Shown here in pieces: positions 25,511-41,200 of a DNA stretch of 64,000 nucleotides (position 1 is the stretch's first letter; each line of letters opens with the position of its first letter). A model generated the notes under the pieces. That model had not been told where the DNA came from. It made no database searches and saw only the letters and a list, made by a program, of their open reading frames with translations. The translations under genes and the position numbers were made by a program. Origin of the DNA: Diospyros lotus (lineage: Eukaryota; Streptophyta; Magnoliopsida; Ericales; Ebenaceae); contig NC_068352.1 in NCBI RefSeq assembly GCF_014633365.1, positions 27,747,310 through 27,811,309 of the forward strand, read 5' to 3'.

Positions 25511-27078
25511 TGTGAAAATATAAATATATATCTATATGGTGTGCTCATTTGTTGTTTAAGTTTTAGCAGTTCACAGCAAATCTATGGACTTGTGGAGTTA
25601 CAGGTATTCCTAACAACCCTGATTTATTACTGCAATTCAAGTTGGGGGGTGTAAGGTCTAGTCATGAATCATCTGGTTTATATTTAACTGTGAGTTTGTA
25701 ATTACTAGTTTGTAGTCTTGTGGGAATTGATTGTCTTTATCTACTCTTATAAAAAAAAAAAAAAAAAATTATTATGTGTTTTAAATAATGCTATTCCTAA
25801 AGCTTTAAAGTTATGCACTGATAGCCGGTTAAGTTTGCAATACAAAACATGAATGCATTGATTTCTCATTTGAAAACGTTTATGCATGAGAATAAGTAAT
25901 TTACATTCATCAGGGATTCAAAATTTAGAAATTGATTATCGGTCATAAAGTCAAAGGTAACAGTAATTAGCTGATTAGTACACTGTATGATCCCTCAACA
26001 GAAGTGGAGACTATTACCCAAGCAAGTGTTTGAGCCTAATAACCGTTAATTCTGAGTGAAATAACACTTACTCTAAATATGCTCTCTTGTTTATCTTATC
26101 TTTTCAATGGCTTCAAAATATCAATTCGCTTTGAATGTCTAGTATGATAGCGGATGAATTTGACTGGTTTCAAACTATGAATTAGATGACTGAGAAGCAT
26201 GATAGGGGGATCAATTTCTTTCATTTTGAGCCTATTTTTTTTTCTTTAAATCAACCTCTTGTTAGCCCATTTGAGCCATTTGTAGTACAACTTCTTTCGT
26301 TACCCTTGTTTAACCCATAACCATATGAATTTTATCCAATCTGGTGTGATTTTGGGAATTAGTCTGTTTATCTATTTTCATATTTAAAAAGAAAAAGAAA
26401 AAAAAATAGAAAAAAAAAAGAAGAAAAAAAAAAGTGAAAAAAAGGGGGCAAATTCTCTTAGTTATTCAGCATAACTGTTTCAAAATGAATGCTAAAAAAA
26501 AAAAAAAAAAAATTCCCGACACACCCTTTGCACACTCTACCTTTTCTTTGACAACCCGTATTAACCTTATAGCCCCATTACAACCCAGTCTGGTCCCTTT
26601 TGATGCTATAAATCATGTGATCTCAGAATTCGAGTTTGGAGTAGGGAATCATGTTTAAATTCAGAAGTTACTCATCTAGAACATTATTCCAATCATGAAG
26701 CTATGTCAATTTCCTTATTCTTTCATGAAAATATGTTCCTTGTATTTGGGATGGCACCGAGTTTTGAACTTGTTCTGCATTTACTCTTATAACGGTGCAC
26801 CCCCTTGTGTGTACACCTGAGGAATCCTTTTTATTGGAGAGAAAATCCATAGTAAGATTTGAAGTCAAAACTTCGAGGGAGTAAGTCTGTGTGTTGGTTA
26901 TCCTAATTTCCATTCCTGAGATTGTATGACCTTTAACCAAAAATCTGATTTAGAATGCTAAATTATTTATTTAATTTTATGCATTTCGGTTTCGAATTTG
27001 AAATTTTTACATTCATACAGTTATTGTGAATAAAGTTTGGCAGGTGTATAATCTGATTGCTAAGGGACTAGCAATGTT
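25511..27078 (+). other. 3' non-coding region of the Athila element
   Basis: No gene recognised. It contains a second internal PPT-like CAAGTTGGGGGGTGTAAGGT (25638-25657) and A-rich runs (25751-25767, 26385-26435, 26494-26511). The open frames near 26434 and 26701 look like chance. Confidence 0.6.
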
Positions 27079-27092
27079 TAAGTTTGGGGGTA
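27079..27092 (+). other. Polypurine tract of Athila element
   Basis: TTAAGTTTGGGGGTA directly precedes the 3' LTR start TGATTAG at 27093. It is the plus-strand priming site. Confidence 0.85.
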
Positions 27093-29118
27093 TGATTAGT
27101 GGTTAATTTTATAAAAATTTTGTTATAATTATATCCTTCTTTTGATCTTAAAAATAGTTTAAATTAGATATTAATATATATTTTATGGTTATATGCAAGT
27201 TTAAATTGAAAAATGAATGAAATGAAATTTTAAAGTAAAATTTAATAATAATAATAATAATATATAAAATTATATATAATACATATACATCATTATATGC
27301 ATTCATGTAATATATATAATATAATATAATATATATATATATGTGCCATGTGTAATACATATATATAATATATAATTTATTAATAATATTAAATTATTTT
27401 TATTTTTTTTTATGCATGAAGACTTAAAGTCCATGAAGAATTCAAGTCCATGAAGAAATCAAACCCATGGAGAAATCAAGCCCATGAAGAATTCAAGTCC
27501 ATGAAGAAATCAAGCACATGAAAAATTAAAGTCCATGAAGAATTTAAGCCCATGAAGAATTAAGGCCCAATTTGAGCAACCCATGGAAGATATTATTTGG
27601 AGAAGGCCCAAGGATTATTTTTAATCCTAATGAAGATTAAAAATCAATTTATAGAAATCTATTTTTATTTTTTTATGTGATAGCTTTATTAGGTGTGTTT
27701 TTTAGCTAAAATCCACTTAACTATTAGGTGGATATTATAGCTAAAATCCATTTAACTTTATGAATGCTTTATTAGGTATGTATTTTAGCTAAAATCCATT
27801 TAATATTAGGTGTGTATTATAGCTAAAATCCATTTAACTTTAAGTATGTGAGTGCCCATTAGATATAATTATGTCTAGTTGAATAATTGAAATTATGTGG
27901 TTTGTATTGCATCTTGTGGCCTATAAATAGATCACTTGATTGCATTTGTAAGTGTGATTATTATTCTTGAATCAAAGTTTAGTTGTTTCCTTATAATTCT
28001 CTCTTTGAGAATTGTTCTTGTTCTTTCCCCTTTTCTTTAGTATTCTCTCTTGTGATCTTACTTCCTTCCTTTCTTCTTTTAAATTCTTATGTCATTTATT
28101 ATTACTTTATTATTCACCGCCTAAATGGACGGTTAGTTTTTGCCTTTAAATTTCTGCAATTTTCATTCTTGTCATTTAATTGTTCACCGCCTAAATGGAC
28201 GGTTAGTTTCTTGCCTTTAAATTCTTGCAATTTTAATTCTTGTATTTTAATTATCTACCGCCTAAATGGCCGGTTAGTTTCTTCTATTTTAATTCCTGTC
28301 ATTTAAATTATGTCATTTAAGTTGTTGTCAATTAATTTAATAGAGATGAGTAGCTAAATCTAATCTTGGGTTAAGGCAAGGACAGTGTCCAACGCCAATG
28401 ATTCCCAAAGAAAGTTGCGTTTTAAATAAGTAACCTTAATTTAAATTTCAGTATGAGTGTGTATTAATTATTGAAAAATCACTAGGTTTGGATTGGAGCG
28501 TAAGCCTAACTTAGAGCTTTCATGCCATGTATGAGAGTTACTAGAACTGGAAACGCTATCATACCCAAATCCGGATGATTAATTTAGTTGTTTTGTATAT
28601 TAATTGTAATTGGATTTATGGTAGTTGCTTAAATTAGAATCCCGCATATCATGTATGGGGATTGCTTAACCTAGAACTATCATCATCTCTAATTGCATTT
28701 AATAACAAATCCTCATATCTGAAATTAAATTAATGTTGCTAATCTTTTATGCTAAAATTTGGGAATCAACGGGTTGGCACTGAAATTGTCTTAACTCAAG
28801 TACTATCCAATTTTATATTCTCACTTAAAGTATTTATTTCAATTACTGCCTTAATTTATTTCCTAGTATCTGTTGTTTAAAAAACCATAAAAACCTTGTT
28901 GCCAATTTATCCAAATGCGTGTGTGCTTGTGTGACATTCTTTTTTTTTTGCCATAAATAAATCTTTCAGTGGACGACCTGGACTTATCCAGAAAGTATAA
29001 ATTTAAATTTGAATTACAACTGCACTCGTACACTTACGAGTATAAACCTCTCGCCTAAATAAATAAATAAAATATAAAATTTTTATTGTGTTTTAATTGC
29101 AGGGTGAGAGTGCAGTCA
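27093..29118 (+). repeat. 3' LTR of Athila element
   Basis: A 2026-bp near-identical copy of 12539-14576. Differences I could spot are one base near each of 27414, 27846, 28590, 28917, 28966, 29014 and 29035, plus the missing 12 bp near 29090. It is followed by CTTAT. Confidence 0.97.
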
Positions 29119-29123
29119 CTTAT

Positions 29124-29730
29124 CATCCTCAAATTGATGGACAAATCGAAGTGGTAAACCGTACACTTTCTTCTTTACTTAGAGCTGTTGTTAATAAAAA
29201 TTTGAAGAATTGAGATGAATGCTTGGCTTTTATTGAGTTTGCATGTTGTTAGAGTGTGCATAGTGCAATCAAATATTCTTCATTCGAGGTGGTTTATGGA
29301 TTTAATCCCATTACACCACTTGATTTAGCACATTTTTTGCTCAATGAGCAAGTATGTTTGGATGGAGAAAGAAATCCTGACTTGATAAAGAAGTTGCATG
29401 AAAATGTGAAACAATAAATAGAAAAACGAAATGCAACTTATGAGAAAGTGGCAAACAAAGGCAAGAAACAAGTTCAAATTTCTCTAGGTGATCTTGTGTG
29501 GATTTATCTTCGAAAAAAGCGATTTCCAAGTAAAAAGAAGTCCAAACTTATGTAACATGCCGATGGTCCTTTCAAGGTATTAGAAAAAGGGTTAATGATA
29601 ATGCATACAAAATTGACTTACCAGATGATTATTAAGTATCAACTACATTTAATGTGAGGGATTTAATACCTTATTTGGAGAACACTGAAGAGTTGGATTT
29701 GAGGGAAAATCTTATTCTACCCGGGGATGA
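29124..29730 (+). pseudogene. 3' part of element A integrase
   Basis: The integrase frame resumes after the Athila element with the end of the DDE core (CATCCTCAAATTGATGG, the HPQ-x-DGQ region). The C-terminal domain and a short tail containing VRDLIPYLENTEELDLRENLILPGDDD (29655-29730) follow. Stops near 29211 and 29553 break it. The same stretch is at 49749-50354. Confidence 0.8.
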
Positions 29731-30615
29731 TGATGTGAACAATAAAGATGCGAAGGCAAGGGGCTATCCAAGAGCATATAATTCGAAGTTCTGGGCCAAT
29801 TACTCACTCAAGGGCTATACAATTCCAAAAAAAACTTGAGCTATTTATTGGAAAGACTCTGTCCCATTTGAAGGAGTTAGAATTCAAAGTGAAGGAATTA
29901 AAGCCCAAATTAATCACATTGTTTACATGCTTGGTAGGTTAGTCATGAAACTGATTAGAGGGATAATTTTGATACTTTATAACTTTTGAATGACTTGGAA
30001 TTATGAGGTGCCACATGTCAATAGAAAACTCAATATCTTAATTACAACTTCTTATATTCATGGGCGTCGTTTCGACTTTCTAGTTGTATTTTATAGCCGT
30101 TTCAAGTTTGGTGGTTAGTATTCATTGGGTGGAGCGGGAGTTACAGATTTGGAGCATCTTCTGTAATTTTTTTGGATATCTTTTAAATATTTGTCTTTTC
30201 TTTTGATTATTATGTTTTTCGAATTTGAATTGTGTTTTTTGTTTTAATTATTATGTCACCCATATTTGGAGGGATGTTCGTCTTTAAATATTTGTCTTTT
30301 CTTTTGATTATTATGTCTTTCACATTTGAATTGTTGTTTACTTTAATTATTATGTCACCTATACTTGGAGGGATTTTTCAACACTAATATTTATATATGT
30401 GATCTTATAATATTTTGGCATGAACATTTTTATGATAAAAGTGCAGAGAATATTTTTACATTAATTATTATCTAAGTAATTTATTTATTTAATGATGAAT
30501 TTACTTTATTATTATCACTCTTTCTTTTTTTATCTTAGAGCATGATGAATCAAAATTAATATTTTTCTTATCAAATAAAAAATAATAATATTTTTTTTGT
30601 ATTTTGATCACATCA
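29731..30615 (+). repeat. 3' LTR of Ty3 element A
   Basis: An 885-bp LTR ending ACATCA. It has an internal tandem duplication of about 100 bp (TATTTGTCTTTTCTTTTGATTATTATGT at about 30189 and 30292) that the 5' LTR lacks. The same duplication is present in the copy at 50355-51281, so it predates the segmental duplication. Confidence 0.8.
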
Positions 30616-31018
30616 ACTAGTGCTACTAGTAGCCGAATGAATGCGATCAAGCGTTGAAATCTTCTTGAAATTTTAAATCTTGATGAGTCTACCTTGGCTT
30701 GGCCTCGTAAACTTGTCGTTTCAAGTCCATATTGCTGGATTTGGACTCTAATACAATTGTGGTTTCAAAATTAACATCTGATCTAATTATTTAATGGGTC
30801 TTTGTAGGTGGATTCGTCTGATGCCCAAGTTTAAATCGAATTATCCAGAATTGGTTAACTATTTGATAAATCTAGATGTGTTGTGTGACGTGGCCAAAAC
30901 CAGGCCATTAGATATATGAGTGGGCTTATTTGTCCGGTAAGCTAAAGTATTTTCTTTTTTGACATTTTCTATTTTTAGGTGACCCTTTAACTAATTCAAT
31001 TTTCTTGTTTTTAGAATA

Positions 31019-31253
31019 TAAGGGTGTGTTTAATTGGGAGTTAAAAATTGGAGCAGAGTTTCAATTCCATAGAATTTTAATTCTCACCCCACCCTTTAGG
31101 AATTCTAATTCATTGATTTCAAGAAAATCTTTACTTTTTGAATTAAGATGAAATTCGAATTTCATGAAAAAAAAAATATTTGATAGAATTTCTTAGAATT
31201 TAGATAAAAAATAAATTCCACTCCCATTTTCTACCCTTATCAAACACACCTTA
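31019..31253. mobile_element. MITE with GGTGTGTTTGATT-type inverted ends
   Basis: The left end TAAGGGTGTGTTTAATTGGG and the right end CTTATCAAACACACCTTA are inverted repeats around 200 bp of AT-rich sequence. Reductase copy 2 lacks it at the matching place (about 51690), where the flanks join. The target duplication is unclear (possibly TA or TAA). Confidence 0.7.
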
Positions 31254-31460
31254 AATAAAATTGAATTAACTATTTAAATAAATTTTATCTTTTTATCTTA
31301 TATTTATACTTATTTTTATTTTAAATAAAATTATTTAAGTTGCATTTATGAGTGCATTTACACCCCTGCTTGTACTGCCAAAGTAGAGTTATAGAAATTA
31401 AGCCTGGGCCCTCTCCCAACAAATATGTACCATTTTTACGAATATATGAAGGCAAAATTG

Positions 31461-31858
31461 CAATGTTTTAAAAATTGGATCGGATCGGCCGGTCGAACCC
31501 GTTTAAGTGGGAACCGGTAGTCTATTCAGTCCGATTTTATTTAAAAGGTCAATTCTTCTTCAACTCGGTCAAAATTCGGTTGGACCAGTGAACTGGAAAC
31601 CGAATTGACCCCGATTTTTTTCACCCCTTACTCATTTTTAAATTTTTAATTATTAATTAATTCTATAATAACATATATAACAATTATATATGAAATATTA
31701 GTTGTATATTAGTTAATAATAACACTTTTCATAATAATATATAAAATATATATATGATATCATTCGGTCGAACCACTCCGATCTAACCGGTCGGACCAAG
31801 TGACCCATGACTCAATTAATAGGCCGATTTGCTCTCCGGTCCAATTTTTAAAACATTG
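31461..31858. mobile_element. hAT-like MITE
   Basis: Perfect 18-bp terminal inverted repeats CAATGTTTTAAAAATTGG and CCAATTTTTAAAACATTG enclose a 398-bp element with no coding capacity. Perfect 8-bp CAAAATTG duplications flank it (31453-31460 and 31859-31866). The empty site is in the duplicate near 51884-51892. Confidence 0.92.
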
Positions 31859-32036
31859 CAAAATTGTTCATGCCATCTTGAGATTTAACGTAATATTATA
31901 ATTTTTATTTATTGTTAAATAATTTATTTTAAATATTATAAAGTAATTAAAATATCTTTATATTTAAATATTTATTCCTTATTTTTCATTTATATTTTTT
32001 CTTAAATTTCTTCATTTATTTCATTCTCTCTTTAAA

Positions 32037-32410
32037 TGGCCGGTAACGACAATAGCGACGGAGATAATAGCAATAAATTTTTATCTCTCTCATCATTTTT
32101 TTTTTCTTGAATTCTAGTGGAATTTTTGTTTTTATTTTTTTGAGGGGTGGCCGGTGAGGACAATAGCGACAGAGATTATAACAATAAGTCTTTATCTCTC
32201 TCATCATTTTTTTTTTTTTGGAGTTATAGTGGAATTCTTTTTTCTTTATTTTTGAAGAGAGGTGGCCAGGGACCGCAATAGTGACGGAGATTATAGTAAT
32301 ACGTCTTTATCTCTCTATTATTATTTTTTTTTCTTGAATTCTAGTGGAGCTCATTTTTTTTTTTTTTTAAAGAGGTGGCTGATGACAGCAATAGTGACAG
32401 AGATTATAGC
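32037..32410 (+). repeat. Minisatellite (about 113-bp units) upstream of reductase copy 1
   Basis: TGGCC(G/A)G... units start at 32037, 32148, 32263 and 32376. Each carries AATAGYGACRGAGATTATA, TTTATCTCTCTCATC, a T-run and TTCTAGTGGA. The array ends about 110 bp before the reductase start codon, in its probable promoter. Confidence 0.85.
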
Positions 32411-32519
32411 TGACACCAAGCCACTCACTACCTAGTACCTATCATCCACCATCTCCCATGAACGCATCTTCTTAAATCTTGGGTGCACCTGCTGCTGCAC
32501 TTCAGAGAAATCCATTTCG

Positions 32520-37252
<4,733 letters not shown>

Positions 37253-37429
37253 CTTCGACTTAATTTACTTTTTATCCTTTTTAGTGTTTGTATTAACATA
37301 ATGTATGTCATAATTTTATTTGCCGTAAAAGAACAAAATTGTACTTTTGAATTTTTAGTTATATATTTCATGTGATATATTTTGAGAACGAGAGTATTTA
37401 TCTAAGGGTGTGTTTGATTGCAAGTAGAG

Positions 37430-38019
37430 CTGGTCTTGGGTTTTCTAAGATCTAGGGCAAATTTACTCAAGTGTGCCCCTTTATATAAATTGAATAAAAA
37501 ATAATAAAAATTATCAACTAATTAATTTCTTATTTCACCCATTATATAAATTAATTGTTTCTCACATTTCTCAATTATTTCACCCATTATCTTTAATTAT
37601 TTTGTCACACTTCTTAATTGTTTTTTACTAAATCTCACCCATAATCTTTAATTATTTTTTTACATCTTACTTTGTCCTCCACATTTCTCAATTATTTCTC
37701 TCACTATCTTTAATTATTTTGTTATTTTAATTATTTTTCACTAAATCTTTTTTTAAATAAATTATTCTTTCATTTAGTTCATTAATTTTAAACTTACTTA
37801 CTTAGCTTTTTTTTTTTTTTTTTAACTTAGCCCATTAACTCTAAGCCCATTTATTTAGCCTAGTCCATTAACTCTAACCCCATTTAGTTAGCCTTTCCTC
37901 TTTCAACTTAGCCCACTAACTCTAAACTCATTAGTTTTTTTCAATTATAATATCCAATTGACGTAAAAAATAACACAAAAAATTAATTATTATTATTTTC
38001 AAAATACTAGGATATTACA
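37430..38019. other. Junction segment between duplication units
   Basis: 590 bp without a match in the duplicated block. It opens with AGCTGGTCTTGGG...TCTAGGGC, resembling ends of the MITE-like elements at 35458 and 52754. It then holds several TCTTTAATTATTTT-type short repeats, and closes with GGATATTACA, which looks like the end of a Ty3 LTR. It may be fused fragments of transposons. Confidence 0.55.
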
Positions 38020-38218
38020 GTGAAGTTCTTAGAAGCATTTGCTTATGTCATCAAATACAAAAAGGAAAATTTAAATGTAGTGGCAAATGCATTATCACAG
38101 AGGTATGCTCTAATCACCACGATGAATGCTAAACAATCAGGGTTTGAATTGATTAAAAATCAATATGTGGATGATCCAACATTTGCTTTTACTTATTTAG
38201 TTTGTGAAAAAGGGGTTG
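38020..38218 (+). pseudogene. RNase H to integrase fragment of Ty3 element B
   Basis: It matches 8731-8940 closely (KFLEAFAYVIKYKKENLNVVANAL...). Its left end is the duplication breakpoint and its right end is the GGTTG target duplication (38214-38218) of the next element. Here the ALS-x-RYAL region reads through where element A has a TAG near 8809. Confidence 0.85.
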
Positions 38219-41200
38219 TGTAAGCACCCCCGCCCAGATATCCCCGACCACCCGGACTACCCAAACGGGAGCGCCTACGGGAGGAGAAAAGTAATAAACA
38301 CAGAGACAAAGACCACCCTGGCATGCATACACGAAAATGAGAACAACGGAAGCAAAGTTAAACGCATGCATGCACTACGGGTACACCGCTAACACAGCGG
38401 TCACAAGATCAATAAATGAAAACAAACTCTTGTGCCAACATACACGAGACTCGAGGAAAGACTTGGCACAATACAAAATGACAGAGTAAACCCTACTCAG
38501 ACATCAGAGTTGACAGGGATTGATGGAACTGCCTGTACACCATACTAACTTGGTCGCTAGACGCTGACTCCCTTGCTCGGACCCACGCTGGTACTACCTG
38601 GAATGATGGAAAGCAAAGTGAGTCTAGAGACTCAGCAAGCATAAAGAAAAGAAAGGCTGAAGGCTGAACATAACCAGAAAACTCTCCTCAAATAAACCCC
38701 CAGGTACACACAAGGCATGAGACGCTACAACACAGTAGTATAGCATAATAAAAGCACATACCGGTCCTTGGGGCCCACACAAGACACACGGCACCCAAGT
38801 CCCATACCAACCTGCCGCTGCCCTGAAAGGCAACAAATATCTCCACAAACCTGCGCGCGCAATCTCGGGTCGGTACTCCCGTCACCCATATCTGTCGGTA
38901 CTCCCGACAACCGAGCCATAGGCTCTCTCGGAACGGTACTCCCGTCCGAGAACTAAATACTACCAGTATCCATGCAATGCACATATAAATGCAATGACGT
39001 AGTGAGCATCAACGTGATACAAGGCGCCCATACATCCAGGCATTAGGCCATGCTCCGCCCACATAGTAAACCACACGCCATGCATATACCGCACTGGATG
39101 CAACCTAACCAGGTTAGAATGTCCGTATCCAAGCATACTCAATAAATGAATATCCCAACATGCTTCCCGTACCCATGTGCATATCAAATCATGAACAGTA
39201 ATACAAGGTATCTAATCATGCAGTAAATCACATACCGGCAGAGCTAGTCAGCAGTGCCCGGCACCGGTCAACGGTTAGTGACTAGGAGTGTCCGCCCAAC
39301 CGTCCTCTTCAGGGCCGTACCGTAGTCTACCCCAACGTCACCAAACGGTTGACCCCTGCCCCACTGCTCAATAGCTCTAACCAAATCATAAGTAAATCCG
39401 AGAAAAACCGTAAATAAAACTCGCATGACTAGGAACCTAGTTCCCCAACTGGGTTCAGCATTATTCCAAAAGGAATGAGGGCAGTACAAACCCCCGTAGG
39501 CTCACAACGAATAAAATTATAGAAGTCTCGGATTTAATTTAAATTAAAACAAATGAATAATAGTTCAACCAATAAGGCAAGGTGCCGAATTAAAGTAAGA
39601 GAGGTGATAAAATATAGGAAATCACGGGGTCTCTCACGGGAACTAAAAGTCAGGAAGAGAGGGTTAAGAGCGTGCCTTTACACGACAGTTCCTTGCTTTT
39701 CTTACACACCCGCTGCGAAGTAAAACGTTCGCTGGCAATAAATAAAATCGTAGCTTTAATTAAATAAATCTACCGTGTAATATAATTAATTTAGCCGTCT
39801 AAAATCCCACGTAAGCACACCACAATTAATATCTCAACGAGTTTCATATTTATTTTAAATTAAATCACGCTAATAAAATCCTCGAAGCAGCTTAATAAAT
39901 TAAATTTAAATCAAATGACTCAAAATTCCATAATTAATAAACGAGCCGAAACAGACGAAGGGAGAGTATAAAATACGAGAAATCATAGGGTTTCTCACGG
40001 GAATTAAAGAATACGAGGAAAGGGTTAGGAACTTGCCTGAAACTAGCTGATTCCGACTTCTCTCAAGCTCCCGAGGTAAATTAAATCATTTACTAGCAAA
40101 TAACACAATCGGGACCCAAATTAATTAATTTTAATCGCATAAAATTTATAATTTAAACATATCAGGCTTCTACTAATTTTTACCCACGTACCTGATCAAT
40201 TCCTTTGCTGAAAAATCCCAAAATTCTTTTTTTTTTCTTTTCTTTCTTCTTCTTCTCTTCTTCTTCCTTTCTTCTCCCACGCCCCTGCTTCAGCCGCGGC
40301 CATGGCCGCCGCACCCGCGCACACACGCGGCTGCCGCTGTCGTTGCAACTGCAATCGGCCGCCCTCACCTACCGCTACCGCGCCGCCTTGACCGCCGCGA
40401 GCCTGCTGCTTCGCCTTTGCCGCTGCTATAAGTTGCTCGGCTGCTATGACCGAGCTTCACTCGAAGCTTCCATGGCTGCCACCACCCTCTCTCCCTCATT
40501 CCATCTCTCTTTCTCACTCTCTCAATCTCTTCCTCTCCCTTTCGATCTCTCCCTCACTTGGCCGAGCGCAGCTGTAACGACCTGCTCCCACTTACGGCGT
40601 CACCGGTAAATAATCGACCTGATTAGTCACCCGACAAACCACGACTGAAGGGTTGGACTATGTTTCAACAGGAAACGCCCTAGGTGGGAACTAGGCTTCG
40701 TCCTTCCCTTCGCTCCACTCGGGAATCGGTCCCAACTCAATCAAGAAAACACAGTGGACCGAGACCCGAAACTCGAGTGGGCGTCACCTCTCTTCAGCTC
40801 GCCCCATAGCAAGCCAGAGGTGACCCAGGCACAAAGCTAGCATAACAAACACTTCGCTGAGCATTGGGGATTGATAAGAACATACCTCACTTATCATTAC
40901 TCGGTCCGAAACTCGGCCTCTCCAACTAAGCCATAGATAACGAATAATCTCACAATCATTTATGACACTATAATGATTACAACAATTAAACACATCTAGT
41001 GCTCAATATCGTTTACATTCAATCACATAAATACAAGAATCAAAATACAGGAGAGTACACATCCACACATCTCAGGCAACAAGCTAATTGCCCCAACAGC
41101 CTCCCGGCACCATCCCTGCTTGCATCTGGACTTGCATCATCTGGCTCGAAGCCTCATTTTTGCCTCGGCGAGAACGCCAGCCCGAACTCCGAGCTCTTCT

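Larger units (their letters stand above)
12539..29118 (+). mobile_element. Complete Athila-type LTR retrotransposon carrying LOG and Cys-rich cargo genes
   Basis: The 16,580-bp element is bounded by TG...CA LTRs and by perfect CTTAT target duplications (12534-12538 and 29119-29123). Order: 5' LTR, tRNA-Asp primer site, gag, (nested solo LTR), protease-RT-RNase H-integrase, A-rich spacer, Cys-rich ORF, LOG ORF, long 3' non-coding region, polypurine tract, 3' LTR. The DLGAS protease, FMDDF reverse transcriptase, tRNA-Asp primer and long LTRs place it in the Athila/Tat side of Ty3/gypsy. No env-like ORF is seen; the cargo occupies that place. The LTRs differ by about seven substitutions and one 12-bp indel that I could spot, so insertion is recent. 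Confidence 0.95.
4951..30615 (+). mobile_element. Old Ty3/gypsy retrotransposon (element A) with three nested insertions
   Basis: The element runs from 5' LTR 4951-5724 to 3' LTR 29731-30615. It has a tRNA-iMet-type primer site at 5728, gag remnants, then protease, RT, RNase H and integrase in order, as in Ty3/gypsy (Metaviridae). Its body is split by insertions at 9298-10963, 11047-12410 and 12539-29118; removing them leaves roughly a 6-kb element. The flanks are ACCAC (4946-4950) and ACTAG (30616-30620), and the duplicated copy has ACTAC at the same place, so a decayed 5-bp target duplication is likely. Many in-frame stops show that it is dead. Its 3' half recurs at 38020-51281 as part of a segmental duplication. 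Confidence 0.88.

Noticed and set aside
22972..27092. Looked for an Athila env-like ORF with signal peptide and transmembrane segments
   Set aside because: None found; only the Cys-rich and LOG ORFs are convincing in this interval.
27983..28306. 107-codon frame present in both Athila LTRs
   Set aside because: Generated by the LTR repeat modules and repeated at 13429-13752; no start context or domain. Treated as non-coding LTR.
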